From: Endocalyx cinctus
Lineage: Eukaryota; Ascomycota; Sordariomycetes; Amphisphaeriales; Apiosporaceae
Assembly: GCA_001600455.1 (NCBI GenBank)
Contig: BCKC01000001.1
Location: 1 to 64,000 of the forward strand
Direction of reading: 5' to 3'
DNA length: 64,000 nt
Below the pieces are notes generated by a model that was not told the origin of the DNA, did no database searches, and saw only the letters and a program-made list of their open reading frames with translations. Positions 57,023 through 64,000 of this stretch are shown here, piece by piece. Position 1 is the first letter of the stretch. Every line of letters begins with the position of its first letter. The translations under genes were made by a program, and so were the position numbers.

Positions 57023-57513
57023 ATGCCTACTTCATTAGAATCATCTCGACCCATCATGGCCCCATCTGTATGTTTCCGTTTTCCCTTTTTCTACCTCGAG
57101 TACTTGCGCCGCATGGGCAATTCCCCTGCGTTTCGGAGGACTTTTTTTTTTTTTTTTTCTTGATACTTGGTAGAAATAATAATTCTAACGTACAAAAAAA
57201 TAAAATTTAACAGCTCACCTCCCCCCGTGTCTCTGTCCGATACAGTACCTACAGCACCGCACCGTCGGTAACACCTACGGTGCAAACAACGGATTCGGCT
57301 CATGCTGAGATCCGTGACATCACCTCGGGACTCGCCCGTATGGAGAACAAGGCCCTCACGAGCCAGCGCGTGCTTCTCAACGAAGAGAAGACGGATAACT
57401 TGCGTAAGCTCGCTCTCGGTGCTAAGCTTGACCGCGCTCTCGACCGTCGCATGACGAGCCAAGATGCCGAGATGAGGCCTCGGAATCATAGGCTCAGCGA
57501 GAAGGCTATGTAA
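57023..57513 (+). CDS. Small conserved fungal protein of unknown function
   Basis: Exon 1 (57023-57067) encodes MPTSLESSRPIMAPS. A 146 bp intron (gtatgt..aacag) follows, and exon 2 (57214-57513) completes 114 residues. The N-terminal half is Ser/Thr/Pro-rich. The C-terminal half is helical and charged (ITSGLARMENKALTSQRVLL, then NEEKTDNLRKLALGAKLDRA and LDRRMTSQDAEM). It probably forms a short coiled coil. I have a general memory of similar proteins in ascomycetes but no function. The second exon is clearly higher in GC and codon-biased than the flanks, which supports real coding. Confidence 0.62.
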
Positions 57514-58905
57514 TGCACTTCTTTTCTTCTTCTTCTTTTTCTTGAACTTTGATAATAGGGAGGAAGAGACGAGAATATGAAGTGAGAAGGAGAGAGTCAA
57601 AGAACTCCTTTGGGTCTCCCAACGAAAGAAGACGGGAAGGGGAAAAAAAAAACGACGAAAGCATTATTGGGTCTCCCGACAGGAAGCGAAGTGGAATTAG
57701 AAATGACCGACTAATGACTTGCGACACAAGAGCCTTGACGAAAAGGAAGTTATTTTACTTGTTAATGAATGCATTCGAACGGTGCATGGGACGGCCGAAA
57801 GTGTTACAGACATTGATCCCTGCGTGTCATGGACGAACATGATTACTTCAACACAAAAAAAAAAAGAAAAACCAACCACTTGCAAGCAACAACCGCCGCC
57901 GTACAATATGTTACCTGTCTTTGTTTTTTTAGGTTTTCTCGAGGAAGATTACCTGATTGGTTTTTGTTTCTTTTGTTTCGTTTTGATTCAACTCGTCAAG
58001 TCGGGCTGTCCAGGTTTTATTATTATTATTATGGTCGAGTTTCGTTGCAGATGGGAGCAGTCGGTTTGCCGCGAGCTTACGGGGGAAACTCCCTTTCCTT
58101 ACGTTATTGCCCAATGCGGTCGAAAGTGCTTCGTGGTACTACGCACTTTCATCCAGGCATGCAAAAAAAGGGGGGGAAGAGACGGCAAAAAAAGAGAAGA
58201 ACAGAAGAGAGATTTTACTACACCAACATTAGAGCAGCAAGGTGCAAGGAAAGGAGCATTTGTTTTTTTGTTTTTTTTTTCTCCTGTTTCGGTGCTACAT
58301 CAAGTACCTCGTGATTGTTGATATATATCCCCCCCATACAACAACGGGTTTTTGTTTGTTTCTTGCTGTTTGTCAATCAAAGCATTGTTTCGGAGGTGGT
58401 TAGAGAGATAGACGGAAGAGCAGAAGGGAAGAGAGGATGCTGAAGTTAGTGACGATCAAGACGTCACCGCTTACGGAACTGGAGGTAGCTATCACGCTAC
58501 ATGACTCGGTGGATTGATTGATCATGAGTAAAATTGAGAATTTTACTACCAATTATTCACGTTCCGAATGCTTTTGGTTAGCATGCTGTAGATAGCACCG
58601 TAGCTTGTTTCGAGCACGTAAAGCGTTTCTGCTTTGGATATATCATCGATATATCTATGTATATTATAGTGGTTTTCTCTTACAACTTGGAAGTTTGTGT
58701 ATCATTAAACTCGACAAGCAGCTTTTCAGTATACCTATCGTGCCTGAATTAGACCGATGACAAAGGAAAACCCCGTGCCAAAACTCCCCAACGCCGCGAA
58801 GAATTCATCAACGGGGAAATAATATGTTCATAGAAGGATGTATACAAAGTTATCGTGCCCCGCTTCGTTTTTGACACTCGACGATAGCCCATGCCTATTC
58901 TAGAC
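57514..58905. other. Convergent intergenic region
   Basis: 1.4 kb between the small protein (plus) and the Sec72-like gene (minus). It includes ctt-rich sequence (57520-57540), (tta)n at 58018-58031 and T-tracts at 58261-58280. Overlapping frames at 57719-58321 are low-complexity and rejected as genes. Confidence 0.5.
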
Positions 58906-59529
58906 TCACGAATCAGCTTTCGCCGCCTTCTCTTTTTGCAACCGACTCTCGATCTCCTTCAAGAGCGCGACCAGCTCGGCCTCTTCGCCTTCCATTTCCA
59001 ACCCTCGGGAGACGCATTCTTTAGCCTCGTCGGGCCTACCCATCTCCATCAGACACTTTCCGCGCCTCCACCAGGCCTTGGAGTTACCGACCCGCTTGGC
59101 CTCGACGCTTGCCTCGGCGTCGACGGCGCCCTCGGCCCACGCCTGCATCCCCATGTGCGCCTGCGCCCGGTTCGCGTACAAGGAAGCCACCTCCTCTCTC
59201 ACGAGCCCCTGCGGCTCCCACGCCGGCCGCTGCAGCGCCATCTGGAGCCCGAGGGTGTAGAACTTGATCGCTTCGGCGTGCTTGCCCTTCCGGTGCTCCG
59301 CGTTCCCGCTGTCTCGCAGCTTCGACACGTTCGCCGACCTCTTCGGGTTGACCGGCACCGGAGGTGGCGGCACTTGGTTGGGAGTCTCGAGCGTTAGGAG
59401 GGATCGGTGGAGGTTGTTGAGGAGGGCGAGCTCGGATTGTAAGGTTCGAGATGACGAGGATGAGGTGATGGCTTTGGATTGGGGATCCATCTGTAACGGA
59501 AGAAGCGTGAAGGTGTCGGCGTCTGACAT
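58906..59529 (-). CDS. SEC72: TPR protein, Sec72-like (ER post-translational translocation)
   Basis: A single exon of 207 codons. The N-terminus DTFTLLPLQMDPQSKAI and VPPPPVPVNPKRSANVSKLRDSGN match fungal Sec72. Three TPR-like repeats follow (AEHRKGKHAEAIKFYTLGLQ, SLYANRAQAHMGMQAWAEGA, KAWWRRGKCLMEMGRPDEAK). Sec72 is the cytosolic partner of Sec63/Sec71 at the ER translocon, where its TPR domain docks Hsp70. The C-terminus ends in a short charged helix (EIESRLQKEKAAKADS). The gene is GC-rich. Sec72 is absent from animals, in line with a fungal source. Confidence 0.85.
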   Translation of the reverse strand: MSDADTFTLLPLQMDPQSKAITSSSSSRTLQSELALLNNLHRSLLTLETPNQVPPPPVPVNPKRSANVSKLRDSGNAEHRKGKHAEAIKFYTLGLQMALQRPAWEPQGLVREEVASLYANRAQAHMGMQAWAEGAVDAEASVEAKRVGNSKAWWRRGKCLMEMGRPDEAKECVSRGLEMEGEEAELVALLKEIESRLQKEKAAKADS

Positions 59530-60975
59530 TTTGATAGATTTCCGCTTGGGGGTCTTGTATGTATGTATATACGTATGCGTGTTCTCTCTGGTATTATTTG
59601 TTGGTATGGTGGAAAGGCGGCAGATAAACGTGGTGTTCTTTTATTTATTGGACCAGTCGGCTAGTTTTCTTGGGCTAATAAATTAGACCTGTCCAAAAAG
59701 AGTTTCTAAGATACTCGAAGGGGTTTGAAATAAGTGCTTATAAAAATCCGTTGTAAAGAAAGAAAGAAAAAAAACAAAAAAAGAGTTGCTCAAGATGTAT
59801 TCACAAATGTATACGTAGATCAGCTCGATAAATGTTGCCATCTGTTGACTTCCCACTTGACATAATTTGTGGTCGAGCGCAACCAGTTGGGATGATAAGC
59901 ATTGCCAGCTGTCAATAGTTTACGGCCTATTAGCTGAATACTTAGGTACCTGGGCTGCCTGGGTACTTGCACTTGCCCCCGTACATTAGGTAGGTGATAC
60001 CTATCACCTAGTTAATTACCCCTACAAATTAAGATAAACCCAGTGAACCTAGCAGTCTATGTAAGTGAGTCTTGAACAATCAATGAAATATTACATTACT
60101 ACTGCATCCACTCAAGTTTACAGGCTTTCTATACGTCTTCCTATGTGATCCCAAAGTACGTTTTGCTACAAGAGAATTATGGATATGAAAATAAAAGAGT
60201 GACCCATGATCGGTGGACTAAGATCTAATATATACTTTCAGCTACGACTCTTTTATCTCCTCACGGATACCGGACAGCTTTTTGGGTAGCAGGTTGGTAC
60301 GAAAACCAAAGCCGAAAGGGGAGAAATAATATTGTTTCGAGGGGGGGGGGGGGGGGGNNNNNNNNNNNNNNNNNNNNNNNNNNNNNNNNNNNNNNNNNNN
60401 NNNNNNNNNNNNNNNNNNNNNNNNNNNNNNNNNNNNNNNNNNNNNNNNNNNNNNNNNGGGGGGGGGGGGGGGGGATAAAATAAATAAATAATACATTTCT
60501 CTTCAATCATTGCGAGATTTTTACAGCTACATTTATGAAAATAAATGACTCGAGACAAGCTTTTATTTACTCACCGAGAAAAGTTCGATGGACAATTAAT
60601 TGTTATCAACTATAAAGCTCATCAAAGTAACTGCTGAGAAGGCTCAGTCACAATGAGGCAACCGTCTATCTTACACATAATGACTACGACAAAAAGGAAA
60701 GAAAAAAAAGACAGAGTTCCGCCTCGTACGTAGAACGTTCCAAATCCAGTAACCATTCTTTCGCCGGTCTTCCTTAGACCATCCTCTTTTAAAAATGGGG
60801 GACGGACGAAAGTCGACAACAAATAAACCCAGATGCAAGTCCATCTATCAACCGATACTTTGCCGAAGAAAGAAAAAAAAAAACGCCATTTATATATCAG
60901 TCAAATCAATTCAAGGTTGTCTAGGCACTAAGTTACGATCCATCCACAATTCTACCCCTATTTATCATTGACTGT
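59530..60975. other. Intergenic region with assembly gap
   Basis: No gene. It holds tacctagg-like words (59940-60015: aggtacctgggctgcctgggt and following, decayed) and a 100-N gap at 60358-60457. The right part would carry the 3' UTR of the GH72 gene, which ends at 60976. Confidence 0.5.
60358..60457. other. Assembly gap of 100 N within poly(G)
   Basis: Exactly 100 N, the default for an unknown length. It is flanked on the left by 17 G and on the right by 17 G. All frames with P-runs and X here are artefacts. Confidence 0.97.
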
Positions 60976-62817
60976 TTATAGCGCCACCATAGCAACACCG
61001 GCGCCCATGGCCACAAACATGTAGAGGCCGATGGCCACGCTGCCGAGAGTCATAAAGGGAGCCATGTGGACGACACCGGGAGCAGCGCTATCCGAGCCGG
61101 TCGCATCGACTTCACTAGCGGTCGACGCAGTAGCGGCAGCCTCGACGGCCTTGCTAGCGGTGGCAAGAGAAGCTTCGCAACTAAAGAGGGAAGCCGTATT
61201 AGAACAAACTCAAAACATAATCATAAATCATGTCAACTAAGGAGCACTTACGATGAAGCGACGCTAGGGCTCGAAATAACCTGAGCCTTGCTCTTGAAGT
61301 CGCAAGCGTCGGAAGCCTTGTTCTGGTTCTGGTAGTAGGCGTCAAGAATGTGACCGAGCTGCTGCTTAGGGTTGCACATGGAGTAAGGACCGTAGACACC
61401 GGTGTCAGGCTCATGCTTAATTCCAGCACAGGCATCGGCATCTTTGGTGCAGATGTAGTTGAACATCTCACCGTAGTCCTCCTCGTCGGTGTCGTCAGAC
61501 GGGGCGCAGCTGAGCGAACTGTACATGCAGTCGCAGAGGGTGCCGTCCGGAGTAGGGGGCAGAGCGTCACTAGTAACCTTCCAGTTCTCCTGAACGTCGG
61601 GACAAGAAGCGGCGGAGTTGGTAGGCTCGTAGGAACTCATGGCAGTCGACGAAGGAGAAACAGCGGCGAGTTTGGTAGCCAGAACATTGAAGTTCTTCAT
61701 GGTCTTAGCATCGTTGGCACCTTTACCGCTAACCTTGACCACACCTGAAAGAAATTGTGTTAGATGTAAACGTGGGCAGTGCGCTGGAATTTTAACTTAC
61801 CATAGTCGTTGTCTTCCTCGTGGAACATGTAGGCAATACCACCGCTGAAGACCGGGGTCATCTTGTCCGAATACAGAGCGGTAGTGTCATCCCAGAGACG
61901 ACCCTCGGCGCCGCCAACCGTGTTGCAACCGTATTCAGCGAAGAAAACGGGGACGGAGTAGTTGGAAAAGAAGTCGACCTGAACGTCGTAGCCGGACTCG
62001 GTGTAACTGCTCTTACCGCACCACGAGTAGATGTTGTAGCCCCAGAAGTCGATAGCGCTCTCTTGCTCGCCGCAGTTGAAGTACTGAGCCATGTGGATAC
62101 GAATTTCGGCATCGTCGTTGGCAGCATATCCGACACCCATCCATCGGCCACCGTTGTTCATCTTATCCGCGATGTACTTCTTGGTGTCTCGGGTAGCGGC
62201 CTTCACGTAGGCAGAAGCGCCAGCTATAGAAGAAAAAAAAGAAAGTTGTAGTTAGCTTCCGATCCACCGAGAGCATAAAGATAACTGATTTCGTAGCGGT
62301 GTAAATTATAATTCAACTTACTGTTCGTGTTGTTGTTGGTAACCTCGTTACCGGAGAAAAAGCCGATAACGTTGTCATACTGGCCCAAGTTGTCGACTAC
62401 AGCCTTGTAGCGATCGAAGAGCTTAACGTTCCATGCGGGGCTGTCACGGTCGATCGACACGGCAGGCTCACCCAGGTCAGCGACGACGTATATGCCGGCT
62501 TTCTCGAGGAGGCTCATGCAAGCAGAGTGATCAGCGGTTGGGTCGATGGCGTAGGTGCGGATGGTGTTTACACCCAGCTTCTCGAGCAGGGCAACATCGC
62601 GCTTGCACACAGTCTCGTTGGAAAGAGGGTCGGTGTACTTAGTGCTACCCTCCTTACCAGCGGGACCGGCTTCCTGCTGGTAAGCGATACCTTTTAGGTA
62701 GAATTGTTCACCACTCTTAGTGAAGAACTTGGATCCCTTCATAACGATAGGCTCCAAAGCTGACGCCATACCGGCGAACAGCAGAGAAGAAGCGACGGCT
62801 GAGGAAGAAACCTTCAT
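60976..62817 (-). CDS. GPI-anchored beta-1,3-glucanosyltransferase (GH72, with X8 domain)
   Basis: Exons 62817-62322, 62223-61801, 61744-61252 and 61180-60976 give 538 residues. A signal peptide (MKVSSSAVASSLLFAGMASA) precedes the GH72 catalytic domain. The catalytic acid is in GFFSGNEVTNN and the nucleophile in FFAEYGC. Junction DYGVVKVSG and the Cys-rich X8/CBM43 box (CPDVQENW, CDCMYSSLSC, CTKDADACAGI, MCNPKQQLGHILD) follow. A Ser/Ala/Thr-rich stalk and a C-terminal hydrophobic tail (LGSVAIGLYMFVAMGAGVAM) signal a GPI anchor. The enzyme cuts and re-joins beta-1,3-glucan in the cell wall, as in the Gas/Gel/Phr proteins. Introns are 98, 56 and 71 bp, and all junctions restore family sequence. 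Confidence 0.95.
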
Positions 62818-64000
62818 TTTGACTGAATTTTTTTAATCGATCAAGTTTAGCGACTTCCAATCCGAACCAGTCGGAAGTTTTAAATTAAGAGATAGATAGA
62901 GGACCTTTCTAATAATTTGGGAAACATTAGTATCCATGAAAGAGGAAAAGCAAGGAGGGGAAATGTTAGAAGTATATATATATATATATTGCGATGCATG
63001 CCATCGCTTTTCTCGAGATCAAACGCGACGACGGGAACTGCCCCTTCGACTTAAAAGACAAAATAAAACGAGGGTATATATTTACCGGTATAGTATGGAC
63101 AGGAGTATGAGGTTGCCGATTAGTTGTAGATACACCAAGGTGCCACGCTCTTTTCTAATTCTTTTCTTTTTCCAAATTCGTCTCTTCTCTTTCCTGTCGG
63201 GATTTATAACTCGGTTCAAGTTTCCTAGGACGAGTTCGCTATTGTATTAAAAAAAAGAGAGGGATGTGTAAATCTATTATTAACGAGTGTGATGAAGGTT
63301 GAAAAAGTTGTTTTGATACCACCGAATTATAGTAGGTTTGTGAGGGAAAAAGTAAGAAGAAACTAAATGAGAGGACAGACACGAGAGTGTACAAGAGATG
63401 ATGGAAGAGAAAAAGAAGAAGGAAAAGGAGTGAAAGGCGAACGGAGGTGCTTGGCTTTTAGATATTCAGACAAATATCACCCTGGATTGTTGGTTTTACT
63501 CGACTCAAGTTTGCAGATTATTTTCTTGGTAAAATATGCCAATACTACGCTATAAAAGCACACTGTGACGTACTGTAGTACGCTGGTGGTTTACCTTAGG
63601 TTGAGTGGTACATAACTGGGTAGTTAGTGAGTATGGGTATTCAAGGATTGGAACAGGGAGCGGGAGTGAGTTGAGACTTACCCATAAAAGGTTCTATATT
63701 TTTTGTTATTGGATATTTGATTGGTTGAACCGCCTAAACGATCGGCTCGAGAAAATATGCAGGGACATGGTTACTTCACTAATTCGAACCAAAGATTTGG
63801 CGGGGTAGGTAGTGATATACAGGGGAAGCTCCACTAACCGTCCACTAAAAAAACTCCACTTACTATGGTATATCATTACCGAAGCAGCACCAAGCCCTGT
63901 GAGAAATAGGGGAGATAGTGTTATTTTAGCATATGCACTATGTACGGAGCATATGTCCACTATATTATCTACCTATTATATTAACCTTATTAACCTTATT
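62818..64000. other. Upstream region of GH72 gene and window end
   Basis: 1.2 kb with no supported gene. A TA run lies at 62975-62989. The last bases repeat attaacctt twice (63979-64000). One inverted TACTATGTA-like word (cactatgtac) occurs at 63936-63945. Minus- and plus-strand frames here have no coding character. Confidence 0.5.

Noticed and set aside
57719..58321. 200-codon plus-strand frame
   Set aside because: It includes poly-K, poly-F and poly-I runs from microsatellites and overlaps another frame of similar length.

Overview
This window is the left end of a chromosome of a filamentous ascomycete (Pezizomycotina, probably a Sordariomycete-like mould). It opens with 16 TTAGGG-type telomere repeats. 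The genes carry short introns of about 50-160 bp with GT..AG ends and CTAAC/CTGAC branch sites. The housekeeping proteins (Rpt2, Elp3, Lsc1, Ubc1, Sec72, GH72 glucanosyltransferase) are of fungal type. The order is uncertain; the phylum rests on gene structure and protein families. No tools were used, so exon coordinates come from reading splice sites and restoring family motifs by eye.

Layout. 1-5.6 kb is telomere, a broken LINE retrotransposon on the minus strand pointing at the telomere, a decayed unknown coding stretch and a GGATATCC-type short repeat. 5.7-8.4 kb holds an intact head-to-head pair: a three-exon gene of an uncharacterised fungal family and an FTA2-like (kinase-fold) gene. 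8.4-20.4 kb is a gene graveyard: a CorA-like fragment, one intact small secreted protein, a rhodopsin-fold membrane protein gene broken by one stop and one frameshift, a tRNA-like relic, AT-rich decayed repeats, an assembly gap and a cytochrome P450 pseudogene with several lesions. 21-26 kb has two intact accessory genes, a flavin monooxygenase and a membrane-anchored alpha/beta hydrolase.

From 26 kb the chromosome core begins: RPT2 (26S proteasome ATPase), LSC1 (succinyl-CoA ligase alpha), a short-chain dehydrogenase, a TRI12/siderophore-type MFS transporter, ELP3 (tRNA-modifying Elongator catalytic subunit), UBC1 (UBA-bearing E2), a promethin/LDAF1-like lipid-droplet protein and an ARMT1/DUF89 phosphatase. 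47.9-52.7 kb carries three paralogous small Cys/His-rich proteins in direct tandem, the most interesting candidate novelty here. A long gene-poor stretch (52.7-57.0 kb) contains a dense cluster of the 9-mer TACATAGTA and its complement. The window closes with a small conserved fungal protein, Sec72 and a GPI-anchored GH72 glucanosyltransferase. Two assembly gaps (15643-15958 and 60358-60457) both sit inside poly(G) runs.

How the genes relate: the core genes are independent housekeeping functions with no operon-like logic. The P450 relic, monooxygenase and hydrolase lie next to each other and could be the remains of an oxidative catabolic or secondary-metabolite locus, but that is inference.
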